From positions 372,001 through 436,000 of the forward strand of contig NZ_JACJQO010000022.1 of NCBI RefSeq assembly GCF_014696715.1: a DNA stretch of 64,000 bases, given 5' to 3'. Below are positions 45,601 through 53,380 of this stretch, one piece after another. The DNA is from Pseudanabaena sp. FACHB-2040. GTDB lineage: Bacteria; Cyanobacteriota; Cyanobacteriia; Phormidesmidales; Phormidesmidaceae. The notes under the pieces were generated by a model. It did not search any database. It was given only the letters and a program-made list of their open reading frames with translations, and was not told where the DNA came from. The position numbers and the translations under genes are program-made. Position 1 is the first letter of the stretch, and each line of letters starts with the position of its first letter.

Positions 45601-45692
45601 GACACCTGCAACACAAAAGGCACGATCAGCAGGGTCCGTAGTGGCAGCCTACCCGCCGGGCGAAAAAACTGACCCAACCCTGTTTTTGCCAT
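42687..45692 (-). CDS. dCache-HAMP-PAS-GGDEF-EAL protein (c-di-GMP turnover)
   Basis: A 1001-residue inner-membrane sensor. Order: a membrane segment (about 18-42), an extracytoplasmic double Cache domain (about 45-345), a second membrane segment (about 352-374), HAMP (about 375-427), PAS (about 450-565), GGDEF (about 575-735) with intact LGGDEF, and EAL (about 750-1000) with FETLIRW (ETL in place of EAL, a known working variant), ITESMLVENI, DDFGTGYSSL and KIDKSFV. It may make or degrade c-di-GMP, most likely with one domain regulating the other. Its Cache part resembles that of the kinase at 55651. It lies about 100 bp after the hybrid kinase gene on the same strand. Confidence 0.92.
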   Translation of the reverse strand: MAKTGLGQFFRPAGRLPLRTLLIVPFVLQVSLAVGLTGLLSVRNGQRAVNTVASQLRQEVVNRVEQKLQEYLKDSYRVNQLNLNAIALGYLQPQDLEAFFRHFQTQSGQFPTVESIFFGRADGEFIGYGTFNPDHPLRMQAGPSLGGNIRFHAIDPEGQTAGLELETPGWITQTRPWYLAAVEAGRPAWGDIFTYHAFPVMAIPMAVPVYDAGDNLVGVLGNNFFLAEISSFLRTLKIGQNGQVFIVEPSGLLVASSTLDQPFEIVEGKPQRIEAAQSDDPLVRSAAQFLVDRYGGFEPIHGTVQLAFWHQGQHQFLQVTSFHDEYGLDWLIVMVVPEADFMAEIEANTRTTLLLCLLALIGAIASGLLTSRWILRPISQLSQASTAIAQGDLDQSIAPNRLRELTALATAFNLMADRLETSFSELRQSKADLEQVNLELKEQADLFRLIAENMSDLVCLHDIDGRYRYVSPSVQWLLGFQPEDLVGKNPFDFFHPQDCDRIRTENHQIAATGVPRPITYRMRQRSGHYIWLETITRPILDSTGAATRLQSASRDVTEKLRMQKQLEHDALHDGLTGLPNRNLIIERLNLALERFQRHPTHQFAVLFLDLDRFKVVNDSLGHLAGDELLVEIACRLKAVLRSMDLAARLGGDEFIVLLEDISGSADAIRIADRIFEQMQAPLVLAHQDVFVNASIGIVLGSDRYHEAQEILRDADTAMYRAKAKGRARYEIFDPAMHLQALERLQLENDLRKALLESPQELLLYYQPIVDLQTNRLKGFETLIRWQHPLRGLLPPNEFIPLAEETGFIVALGQWILRTACQQLKTWQAQLPQSQPLTLNVNLSALQLHSPTFLHEVDQILRETGLQEETLVLEITESMLVENINDTISLLHQLRERGISLSIDDFGTGYSSLSYLYRFPVRSLKIDKSFVSGMTNSATNHRIVETIITLAHQLQFQVIAEGIESLDQVEQLKLLHCEFGQGYWLGRPCPAETAQKLIEEWS

Positions 45693-45791
45693 GTAGACAA
45701 CGAAAATAGGCTTTCTTACTGAGAGATGCGCTTAGTGTGCCTGGTTTAGAGATGCGAATCAACTTTGGCGCTCCAGTCAGATTGTTAATCT

Positions 45792-47849
45792 TCAGGGGGG
45801 CAGGTGCCGTCTCAACGTCAGCAGCAGTTCTCGGGCATTAAACGGCTTTGGCAGAAAGCCTTGAAAACCCAATTTTTCGGCCTGAGCCACAGCTTCTTTA
45901 GAGTTCAGCCCGCTCATAGCCACGATGTAGAGGTCGGGGTTGAGCCGTCGCAGCAGGGGAATGGCCATCAGCCCATCCATGGCGGGCATCATCAGATCCA
46001 TCAGCACAGCGTAGATGCGGTCTTTGTGCTCGGCCAAAAGTGCGATCGCAGCAACCCCGTCAGTCGCCGTTAGAACCTGATAGTTGTAGGTTTCTAAGGT
46101 AGTTTTGGTAATTTCGCAAATGGCGGGCTCATCATCTACCACCAGCACCAGCTCCTGTTGACCTAGCAGCAGTTCCAGGGCTTCCTCCCGTTCTGGCTGA
46201 GCCAAGGGAGTAGCAGGCAGATAAATTTTGAACTGGGTGCCCTGGTCTACAGTGCTAACCACATCGATAAAGCCGCCGTGGCTCTCCACAATGCCCAAAA
46301 CAGCAGACAGGCCCAACCCTGTGCCCTTGCCCACCTCTTTAGTAGTGAAGAAGGGATCAAAGATGCGGTGCAGAATAGCGGACGGAATGCCCATACCTGT
46401 ATCTGAAATCGTAACTAGCACATAGGGGCCAACTTTGGCATTCAGATGCATCTGGGCAAACTGGGCATCGATTAGAAAGTTTTCTGCGGTAATCTCTAGC
46501 CGGCCGCCCTCTGGCATAGCGTCTCTGGCATTGACGCACAGGTTCATAAACACCTGATGGAGGTGAGTTGCATCCCCTGAAACTGGCCACAGTTCGCTCG
46601 GAACTTCGCTTTGAATTTCAATAGATTTGGGCAGGGTCTGCTGCAGCAGCTTTTGAATTTCCCGCAACAGATGATTGATTTGCAGGACAAAACGCTTGCC
46701 CTCAACCCCGCGGGCAAAGGCCAGGATCTGCTTCACCAGGTCAGCTCCCCGATGGGCGCTGGTTTCCAAAATCTCCAGCTTCTTTTGGATCGATGCGTCT
46801 AGGTTGGGCAGCTTCAGCGGCAACAGCTGCACCACCAGGATAATGGGGGTGAGAATGTTATTGAGGTCGTGGGCAATGCCGCTGGCCAGCGTGCCCAGGC
46901 TTTCCAATCGCTGAGCCCGCAAAAACTGCTCCTCCAGCCGTTTTTTCTCGGTGATGTCCATGTGGATACCGATCATCCGCAGAGGCTGACCCTGAGCATC
47001 GAGAAATAGGCTACTTTTGATCGCAATCCAGCGGGTTTCACCGCTGTAGTGCAGGATGCGAAACTCGCTGTTGAGACCCTGCCCCGCCTGCACTGCCTGG
47101 GCTCGCTCCTGCCGCAGGCGATCGCGATCTTCTGCGTGTACCCGTTCAAACCAGTCGTCGTTGCGGCCCTCATAGCCACGTGATGAGTAACCGTAAAGCG
47201 CCTCTAGCTCGGTGCTCCAGGTCAGTTCGTTGTGCTGAATGTGCCACTCAAAGGTACCGATCTGTCCGGCTTGCTGGGCCAGCGTCAGCCGCTCCTGCAT
47301 TCGTTGACGCTGATCGATCTCCTGCCGCAGCAAATCGTTGGCCGACTCTAGCTCAGCCGTCCGCTCCTGCACTCGCTGCTCCAGCACCTCGTTGGCTTCC
47401 CGCAGAGCTTCGGCGGTCTGCTTGCGCTCGATGGCGTAGCGCAGCGATCGCACCAGCAGTTCCTGGTCCATCTGGCGCTTCAGCAGATAGTCCTGCGCCC
47501 CGTGGCGCACCGCTTCTACGGCCAAGTCTTCATCGTTGGTGTTAGTCAAGACGACGATGGGCAGGCTGGGAGCTTGCTGAATCAGCAGATCTAGCGAAGC
47601 TAGCCCGGTGCTATCGGGCAGGGTGAGGTCAAGCAGGGCTACGTCAAAAGGTTGGTCGGCTGGCTGGGCTTTGAGCTGGGCGATGGCTTCCCCCAGTCGC
47701 TTGGTATGAACCAGGTGGAATCGACGATAGGCCGCCCCCTTAAGGACTTCCTGCAGCAGGCGAGCTTCGGCCAGGTTGTCCTCAATGATCAGGACACGAA
47801 CGGGTTTAGCTAGGGTCCGCTCGATGGCAGGGTGGCTGTTTCCAACCAA
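45792..47849 (-). CDS. REC-PAS-histidine kinase-REC hybrid
   Basis: A 685-residue soluble hybrid kinase. Order: receiver (about 17-135, phospho-Asp D74 in ALLDLTLPDS), coiled coil (140-190), PAS/PAC (about 190-305), HisKA with H327 in GIAHDLNNILTP, HATPase (MNLCVNARDAMPEGG, ISDTGMGIP, GKGTGLGLS) and a C-terminal receiver (VLVVDDEPAICE, MDLMMPAMDG, LPKPF). The start is TTG 47849 with GAGGA about 6 bases upstream, overlapping the preceding response regulator gene by 40 bp, so the two are probably coupled. It may receive phosphate or a signal from the phytochrome-Rcp1 pair. Confidence 0.88.
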   Translation of the reverse strand: MVGNSHPAIERTLAKPVRVLIIEDNLAEARLLQEVLKGAAYRRFHLVHTKRLGEAIAQLKAQPADQPFDVALLDLTLPDSTGLASLDLLIQQAPSLPIVVLTNTNDEDLAVEAVRHGAQDYLLKRQMDQELLVRSLRYAIERKQTAEALREANEVLEQRVQERTAELESANDLLRQEIDQRQRMQERLTLAQQAGQIGTFEWHIQHNELTWSTELEALYGYSSRGYEGRNDDWFERVHAEDRDRLRQERAQAVQAGQGLNSEFRILHYSGETRWIAIKSSLFLDAQGQPLRMIGIHMDITEKKRLEEQFLRAQRLESLGTLASGIAHDLNNILTPIILVVQLLPLKLPNLDASIQKKLEILETSAHRGADLVKQILAFARGVEGKRFVLQINHLLREIQKLLQQTLPKSIEIQSEVPSELWPVSGDATHLHQVFMNLCVNARDAMPEGGRLEITAENFLIDAQFAQMHLNAKVGPYVLVTISDTGMGIPSAILHRIFDPFFTTKEVGKGTGLGLSAVLGIVESHGGFIDVVSTVDQGTQFKIYLPATPLAQPEREEALELLLGQQELVLVVDDEPAICEITKTTLETYNYQVLTATDGVAAIALLAEHKDRIYAVLMDLMMPAMDGLMAIPLLRRLNPDLYIVAMSGLNSKEAVAQAEKLGFQGFLPKPFNARELLLTLRRHLPP

Positions 47850-48256
47850 AATTCCTCAATCCCCCTAACAATTTTGAATAGCTGAGCTAAATTTCGCGAT
47901 TTCGAGATATAGCAGTTGACGTGCAGGTCGTAGCTCTTGAAGATGTCCTCCTCATTGCGTGAGGTCGTTAATACAATAATCGGGATGTGCTTCAGGTTCG
48001 GGTCGGCCTTGATTTCGGCCAGCACTTCCCGCCCATCTTTTTTGGGCAGATTCAGATCCAGCAGGATTAGGTCGGGTCGCCCCGCCGCCCCAAAAAAACC
48101 ATCCTGCCGGAGATAGGCCATCGCCTCCATGCCGTCCCGCGCAACCATCACATTACACGGGGCAGCAGTGCTCTTGAGGGCCTCCTGAATCAGCCGGATA
48201 TCGGCTCGATTATCTTCGACTAAAAAGATAATTTTGGGCTCGGCGTCCGTTGGCAT
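47810..48256 (-). CDS. rcp1: Phytochrome-linked response regulator (Rcp1)
   Basis: A 148-residue single-domain receiver. ATG 48256 is chosen because the sequence from there (PKIIFLVEDNRADIRLIQEAL) is a complete receiver; the frame extending further upstream only runs inside the phytochrome gene. Acidic pocket E14-D15, phospho-Asp D67 (LILLDLNLPKKDG), switch Thr in VLTTSRNEEDI and the conserved Lys in CYISKSRN. The C-terminal EEFWLETATLP extension is typical of Rcp1 proteins, which dimerise and receive phosphate from Cph1. It overlaps the phytochrome gene by 47 bp. Confidence 0.92.
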   Translation of the reverse strand: MPTDAEPKIIFLVEDNRADIRLIQEALKSTAAPCNVMVARDGMEAMAYLRQDGFFGAAGRPDLILLDLNLPKKDGREVLAEIKADPNLKHIPIIVLTTSRNEEDIFKSYDLHVNCYISKSRNLAQLFKIVRGIEEFWLETATLPSSGP

Positions 48257-50519
48257 GGTTGCGATCGCGTCCTTCAACGGGAATCGTGAAATAGAACGTA
48301 GCGCCGCTGTTCGGCTCCGATTCGACCCAAATGCGGCCCCGGTGACACTCGACAATCTTCTTGCAGATCGCCAGCCCCATTCCTGAGCCTGGGTACTCAT
48401 CGCGAGTGTGTAGCCGCTGGAAGATAACAAAAATCCGCTCGGCAAACTGCGGGTCGATACCAATCCCGTTGTCCTTCACCGAGAACAGCCAGGAATCTTC
48501 CTGCCGCACCACGCCAATGTGGATGCGCGGGGTCTGATCCAGCCGCCTGAATTTGATGGCGTTGCCAATCAGGTTGAGGAAAAGCTGCATCAGTTGGGTG
48601 CCGTCGGCCACGATCGTAGGCAGGGGATCTGAGGTAATCTCAGCCCCCGTCTCAGCCACGCGGCCTCGCAGATTGCTCAGCGCCTGATCCATCGCTGCGC
48701 CTACTTCAGTTAGCTCCCACTCGACGCCCTTCAGGTCTACTTTGGAGTAGGCCAGCACGTCATCAATCAGGGTCTGCATCAGGCTTACCCCTTCCACCGC
48801 AAAGCCAATAAACTCTTTGCCGTCTTCATCGAGTTCATCGTCATAGCGCATCTCCAGCAGCTGCACGAAGTTGGCTACTTGGTTTAGCGGCTCCTGTAGG
48901 TCATGGGAGGCAACATAGGCAAACTTCTTCAGCTCAGCGTTGGAGCGCTCTAGATCCTGAGCTAGTAAGGCCAGCTCTTCTGCCTGTCGCAGCACGATGT
49001 TGACAATGGCTTTACGCAGTTCTAGAGCAGCTTTGACCTCGACCGGCTTCCAGGGAAGAGACTGCAGTCGCACCGTCTCTTTCCAACTCTGAAAAGACTT
49101 GCGCGGACACAGGCGCAGGCTGCTGCCTTCCCCTTCCACGGTGTAGGCATGCTGGGGATCACCCCCCCAGTTCACTGTCTGGATCACTTCCGGCCGGAAC
49201 CACAGCACATAGCTGCGCTTGGAGATCGGGATGGCGAGCAGCCCGCTAGCGACATCCTTAAACCGCTCTGCTTCTGAATAGGTCAGCGGTAAGGCATGGG
49301 TGGCAAAGGCCTCATCTTCCTGGCTCTTGGCTAGCCACTGCACCAGATAGTTCAGTTCCTCCTCAGGGGGCGTGCGGCCGATCGTAGTCCAGCGACCGCC
49401 AAAGCAAATGGCTGCCCCCTGGGCATTGACTAACTCCAGCAGATTTGGCTCGTGGCGAGTCAGCCCATCAACGAAGTAGTCTTCTTGAGCCATCAGGTCA
49501 ATCAGGCTACTTTGCACCTGAGACACCTTCATGCGGTAGTTGAAGTCGGCTTCTTCCTCACGGGTAGAGATTTCTGAAAAGATCACTCGGCCCAAAAATT
49601 CACAGGCTTTTCGCAGTTCGTAGGGGACGTGTTTGGGCGTCTTGTGGTGGCAGGCAATCAGGCCCCACAGCTTTTGATCTTTCATCAGGGAGATGGTCAG
49701 CGAGGCCCCTACGCCCATGTGCTCCAGGTACTCAGTGTGACAGGGGTAGGGCTGCCGCAAAATAGACAGAATCAGGTCGGTAGGCTGGCCCGTTACCGGA
49801 TTTTGCGCCGGAAATAGGGTTACGGGCTCTGCCTTGGCATCGGGGATGAGCCGAATCCAGTTAGAGACAAACATTTTGCGGGCGGGCTGAGGCACGTCTG
49901 ATTCTGGGAAGTGCAGCCCTAGGTAAGATTCCATATCTTCAAGCTGCTCTTCGGCCAGCACTTCACCGTGGCCATCGTCGTCAAACTTATAAAGCATGAC
50001 CCGGTCAAAGCCGGTCACTTTACGCACTTCATGAACGATGATTTGACAGAAAGCTTTGAGGTTGGGGCTGGCCTCTAACTGGGCAATCGAGGCCCGAGCC
50101 AGGTGGTAAAAGCTGAGGAAGGGAATGTTCTCTTGGCTCAGGGCAGGCTCTAGTTCGAGTACCAGGAAGCCGTCGCCACTGCGGTGGAAAATAGCATCGT
50201 AAACCCCGTAGTCATCGCCACGCCGCCGCACCCAGATCTTGGTGGGGTTAATGATATCTAGATTGTCTTGGGCCAGCCCGGCTCGAAACTGATCGACTTG
50301 GTAAGCATCAAGCAGATCATCTAAGCTTTTGCCCAGCACCTCCTCTGGCGGCAGACCAAAGGCATCACGAGTGTTGCGGCTAACTTGCAGCACCGTCAAG
50401 TCCGATTCCTGCAGCACCAGCAGCACTCCGTGGGGCTGCACCTGAGTCAGGCTGTGGATCTCCGGCTGCTTCAGGTGGGTGAGGTTGGCTTCCTGGATTT
50501 CTAGATTCATGGCGGTCAT
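48210..50519 (-). CDS. cph1: Cyanobacterial phytochrome (Cph1-type light-sensing histidine kinase)
   Basis: A 769-residue red/far-red sensor kinase. Order: PAS (about 20-125), GAF (about 140-320) with the bilin-attachment C260-H261 in QPYPCHTEYLEHMGVGASL (Cys259 of Synechocystis Cph1), FPESDVPQPAR in place of the PASDIP motif, PHY (about 325-505) with the tongue PRKSF at 472-476, HisKA H539 in VASHDLQEPLNQ and HATPase (NLIGNAIKFR, VKDNGIGID, GSGMGLAIC). The GAF cysteine means phycocyanobilin rather than biliverdin attachment is expected. It starts at ATG 50519 (a second ATG is codon 4). An rcp1 gene overlaps its end. No bilin reductase gene is in the window. Confidence 0.95.
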   Translation of the reverse strand: MTAMNLEIQEANLTHLKQPEIHSLTQVQPHGVLLVLQESDLTVLQVSRNTRDAFGLPPEEVLGKSLDDLLDAYQVDQFRAGLAQDNLDIINPTKIWVRRRGDDYGVYDAIFHRSGDGFLVLELEPALSQENIPFLSFYHLARASIAQLEASPNLKAFCQIIVHEVRKVTGFDRVMLYKFDDDGHGEVLAEEQLEDMESYLGLHFPESDVPQPARKMFVSNWIRLIPDAKAEPVTLFPAQNPVTGQPTDLILSILRQPYPCHTEYLEHMGVGASLTISLMKDQKLWGLIACHHKTPKHVPYELRKACEFLGRVIFSEISTREEEADFNYRMKVSQVQSSLIDLMAQEDYFVDGLTRHEPNLLELVNAQGAAICFGGRWTTIGRTPPEEELNYLVQWLAKSQEDEAFATHALPLTYSEAERFKDVASGLLAIPISKRSYVLWFRPEVIQTVNWGGDPQHAYTVEGEGSSLRLCPRKSFQSWKETVRLQSLPWKPVEVKAALELRKAIVNIVLRQAEELALLAQDLERSNAELKKFAYVASHDLQEPLNQVANFVQLLEMRYDDELDEDGKEFIGFAVEGVSLMQTLIDDVLAYSKVDLKGVEWELTEVGAAMDQALSNLRGRVAETGAEITSDPLPTIVADGTQLMQLFLNLIGNAIKFRRLDQTPRIHIGVVRQEDSWLFSVKDNGIGIDPQFAERIFVIFQRLHTRDEYPGSGMGLAICKKIVECHRGRIWVESEPNSGATFYFTIPVEGRDRNHANGRRAQNYLFSRR

Positions 50520-50975
50520 TGAGAGGTCTTCTCCCGAGTTGAAATTGACGTGAATCCCCGGTTTTTTGCTTGTCGAGCTAGGCGAGAGCGAGGACTAAAA
50601 ACCGGGAAGTTTCAGTCATCTGTTTTTTTCAGGCTGTCTATTCAATGGGTCGGTTAATGGCCTTTCTACTGAGTGGCCTTTCTCGAATAGATGCTTCGTC
50701 TACAGCCGTTGATTGTGTAGTATTAATCCAGCCCTACAAGCGGACCAGGGCTACAGTTTTGGACTTAATTTCTTGCCTCTATCCAGAAGCATATCTCAGC
50801 AGCAGGAGACTCTTGGGAGATGAATTCTTAAATAAACAGGAAGGTTTAAATGAACGAAATTAGCCTGTTTATTTAGCTAGTTAAAACAGTCAAATTCTTA
50901 TTTAATTTGATGATTGCTTATTACCCAGATCAGAACTTTATTATTTTTTAATAAATCTTTTTATTGATGAAAGTG
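50520..50975. promoter_or_regulatory. Intergenic region upstream of cph1 with two inverted repeats
   Basis: About 455 bp without a convincing gene. CCCGGTTTTT (50557-50566) pairs with AAAAACCGGG (50597-50606) in the cph1 leader. TAAATAAACAGG (50829-50840) pairs exactly with CCTGTTTATTTA (50864-50875). The right third (about 50820-50975) is strikingly A+T-rich. A short plus-strand frame at 50645-50863 has no ribosome site and is not called. Confidence 0.55.
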
Positions 50976-51425
50976 TCATTCCAGCGGCAGCGTTACAATG
51001 CCAAGCCAAAAATCTTCAATGCGCTTGACGAGGTGATAAAGCTGGTTCAGGTCGGCAGATTTGATCACGTAACAGTTGCCCTGCATTGCATAGCTGTCGA
51101 AGACATCGGCTTCACTGTCTGCTAGTGTCAAAACGACGATGGGAATGCGGCGCAGGTGGGGCGCGGCTTTGATAGCGGTTAAGATCTCCCAGCCATTTTT
51201 CTCGGGCAGGTCGAGATCGAGCAAAATTAGGTCGGGGCGAGGAGCATCGGTGTAGGCACCTTGGCGGTTGAGAAAACTAAGCGCTTGCGCTACTTCTGCG
51301 ATCGCAACCAGCCGGTATTGACCAGCAGTTTCGCTCAGCGCCTGATCAATAACGCGAACATGCTCGGGGTGATGATCTATCACCAAAATCAATCGCTCTG
51401 CTGCCGTCTCCATGCTGTCTCCCAT
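50976..51425 (-). CDS. Rcp1-like response regulator with altered acidic pocket
   Basis: A 149-residue single-domain receiver. Phospho-Asp is D70 (LILLDLDLPEKNGWE), the switch residue is T in VVLTLADSEAD, and Lys is present in CYVIKSADLN; the C-terminus IEDFWLGIVTLPLE is Rcp1-like. Where receivers usually have two acidic residues after strand 1, this one has D17-H18-H19, so the metal pocket is altered. It may still be phosphorylated or may work as a phosphate-independent partner. It lies upstream of cph1 on the same strand but 455 bp away, so its transcript is probably separate. Confidence 0.85.
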   Translation of the reverse strand: MGDSMETAAERLILVIDHHPEHVRVIDQALSETAGQYRLVAIAEVAQALSFLNRQGAYTDAPRPDLILLDLDLPEKNGWEILTAIKAAPHLRRIPIVVLTLADSEADVFDSYAMQGNCYVIKSADLNQLYHLVKRIEDFWLGIVTLPLE

Positions 51426-51515
51426 CCTTCCTCAGTGAAGCTACAGGCTCGCTGCAGTGACGTTTGCCCTAGCTGATGATGGCAGTTTTCCTAGCAGATG
51501 TGGCAAAAACTCCGG

Positions 51516-53183
51516 CTACTGACCTGGGCGAGTCAGCGGCGGCAGAGCCCGCCACGCAGCCTGAGCCACCCCCTGCTGAGGATTTAGCTCTAACGCCTTG
51601 GCCAACACTCGACGGGCTTCGTCATAGCGGTTGAGTCGGGCCAGCACCACGCCCATGCCGGTCCAGGCATCAGCACTATCGGGGGCAATTCGGATCGCCT
51701 GCTGGTAGGCTCTGCCTGCTTCCGGGTAGCGCTCTAGAGACACCAAAACTGTGGCCCGGTTGTACCAGCCCAGATATGTACGTTCATCTAGGGCAATGGC
51801 GCGGTCTGCCGATTCTAGTGCCGCAGCGTGCTGCTGCAAATACCACTGCACCACGCTGCGGTTAGCCCAGGTTTCGGCATCATTGGGATCCAAAGCAATA
51901 GCCTGATCATAGGCAGTGAGAGCCGATTCATACTGCCCCAGCCGCCGCTGGAGGCGGCCCACATTGATCCAGGGAGAGGCATAGGTAGGGTCGAGTTCGG
52001 TGGCGCGCTGGAGAGATGCGATCGCACCCTGCCAATCTTCTAGGCGTGCCAAAATAGCCCCCCGGTTATTCCAGGCAGCGGCGTACTCCGAGTTCAGGCC
52101 CACAGCTCGGTTGATCGCCGCCAGCGCCGCCTGAGGCCGATCCAAACCTAGATAAGCCGTGGCCTGCTGCGACCATGCTGCGGCAGCCCCTTCTGCTCCC
52201 CAGTCTCCATTTCCATTGCCCGCTAGGGCCTGCTCACAGGCAGCCATCGCGGCCTCATACTGAGCAGTCTGGTTAAGCAGGGCACACTGCCCCACCCGCG
52301 CCTCTGACCAGTCGGGCTGCAGGGCCACCGCTCGGTTGTAGGACAGCAGCGCTTCCTCAAAGCGATCCAGCATTTCTAGGGTCTGCCCCTGAGCTACCCA
52401 AGTGAATGCATCTTCCGGGTTTAGGGTCAGGGCCTGATCAAAAGCAGCCACGGCGGGAACAAGCTGCCCCTGCTCCCGGTGGGCAATTCCCCGGAAAGAC
52501 CAGGCTAGGGCAGGGCTGGCGCTACCCCAGCTAGAGTCACCGTTTAGGGCGGCTTCACAGCTTTCTAGGGCATTGCTGTACTGTTTTAGATCCAGGTAAG
52601 CCTGGCAGCGGTAAGTTAAAACCTGGGCATCCTGCCGATTGGTCAATAGCGATCGCTCATAGGCCACCAGCGCCGCCTCATAGTCCTGCTGCTGGGCCAA
52701 GGCGCGGCCCTGATACAGCCAGAGTGACGCCATAGATGCATTGTCGCCACTATCGGTTAGCTGTAGCGCTTGCTCGCAGGTGCTCAACGCCTGGCCAGGC
52801 TGATTCAGTTCGAGGTAGGCTCGGCACTGGTGCGTCAGGGCCAGCGCATTATTAGGATGAAGGGTCAGAGCCTGCTGGGCCGCAGCGATAGCCTCGGGAT
52901 ATTGAGCTAACGCCAGTAAGAGGCTGCTTTGGGTGATCCAGAGATCAGTCTCTTGGGGACGCAGCTGGAGCGCAGTCGCACAGGCAGCCTGGGCCTCGAC
53001 ATACTTTTCAGCTTCGACCTGCAGGCGGCACACCTCTTGCCAGTAGCCGAAGCTCTCCAGGGTTTGGGTCAGGTTACTGGGAGGAGTTTGGGCTAGGTAG
53101 ACAGAAGGTGAAACAGCTTCTGTCAGAACCATCGCGCTGCCGGGAATTAGTGCGATAAGAGCAAAGACTTGCTGTATAGGCAT
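51516..53183 (-). CDS. Secreted TPR-repeat protein
   Basis: A 555-residue protein built from about a dozen tetratricopeptide repeats (for example LALTHQCRAYLELNQPGQAL, AYTAWNNRGAILARL-like units and ETWANRSVVQWYLQQHAAAL) preceded by MPIQQVFALIALIPGSAMVL, a likely signal peptide. I choose ATG 53183 because it gives that signal; an upstream in-frame start would place 21 polar residues before it and run through the groESL control region. TPRs bind other proteins; a periplasmic scaffold role is likely but no partner can be named. Divergent from groES. Confidence 0.85.
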   Translation of the reverse strand: MPIQQVFALIALIPGSAMVLTEAVSPSVYLAQTPPSNLTQTLESFGYWQEVCRLQVEAEKYVEAQAACATALQLRPQETDLWITQSSLLLALAQYPEAIAAAQQALTLHPNNALALTHQCRAYLELNQPGQALSTCEQALQLTDSGDNASMASLWLYQGRALAQQQDYEAALVAYERSLLTNRQDAQVLTYRCQAYLDLKQYSNALESCEAALNGDSSWGSASPALAWSFRGIAHREQGQLVPAVAAFDQALTLNPEDAFTWVAQGQTLEMLDRFEEALLSYNRAVALQPDWSEARVGQCALLNQTAQYEAAMAACEQALAGNGNGDWGAEGAAAAWSQQATAYLGLDRPQAALAAINRAVGLNSEYAAAWNNRGAILARLEDWQGAIASLQRATELDPTYASPWINVGRLQRRLGQYESALTAYDQAIALDPNDAETWANRSVVQWYLQQHAAALESADRAIALDERTYLGWYNRATVLVSLERYPEAGRAYQQAIRIAPDSADAWTGMGVVLARLNRYDEARRVLAKALELNPQQGVAQAAWRALPPLTRPGQ

Positions 53184-53205
53184 TTCAGAGGAGCTGAAAA
53201 ATACT

Positions 53206-53221
53206 GTTCGGGAACCCGTAC
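53206..53221 (+). promoter_or_regulatory. K-box-like element upstream of groESL
   Basis: GTTCGG-GAAC-CCGTAC fits the cyanobacterial K-box pattern as I recall it (GTTCGG-NNAN-CCNNAC), described as a positive light- and heat-linked element upstream of groESL genes. It lies 11 bp upstream of the -35 hexamer and 40 bp upstream of CIRCE. Confidence 0.65.
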
Positions 53222-53232
53222 AGCGGGGATGG

Positions 53233-53261
53233 TTGCGATCGCACACCCCAACACCTTAAAT
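53233..53261 (+). promoter_or_regulatory. groESL promoter (-35/-10)
   Basis: TTGCGA (53233-53238), a 17-bp spacer and TTAAAT (53256-53261). The -35 lies within a HIP1 octamer. The last base of the -10 is the first base of CIRCE, so repressor binding would block the start site. Placement fits a sigma-70 type promoter. Confidence 0.65.
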
Positions 53262-53287
53262 TAGCACTCGGGGCTTGAGAGTGCTAA
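53261..53287 (+). promoter_or_regulatory. CIRCE operator (HrcA-binding site)
   Basis: A perfect TTAGCACTC-N9-GAGTGCTAA element, the conserved HrcA repressor site for heat-shock genes. It overlaps the predicted groESL -10 and start region. HrcA itself is not in the window. Confidence 0.95.
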
Positions 53288-53380
53288 GTCCTAAAAGAAG
53301 TATTGCGCTCCCGATTTTACACGGGATCATTCCACAAGCGCGCAACTTAATTGAGTATCAAATCTGGAGAGTAACATTTT

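Noticed and set aside
48257-48463. Upstream extension of the rcp1 frame
   Set aside because: It runs antiparallel in frame sense within the phytochrome kinase core, and the receiver is complete from ATG 48256.
50645-50863. Short plus-strand open frame of 72 codons upstream of cph1
   Set aside because: No ribosome site, no recognisable motif, and its 3' end lies inside an inverted repeat in an A+T-rich patch.
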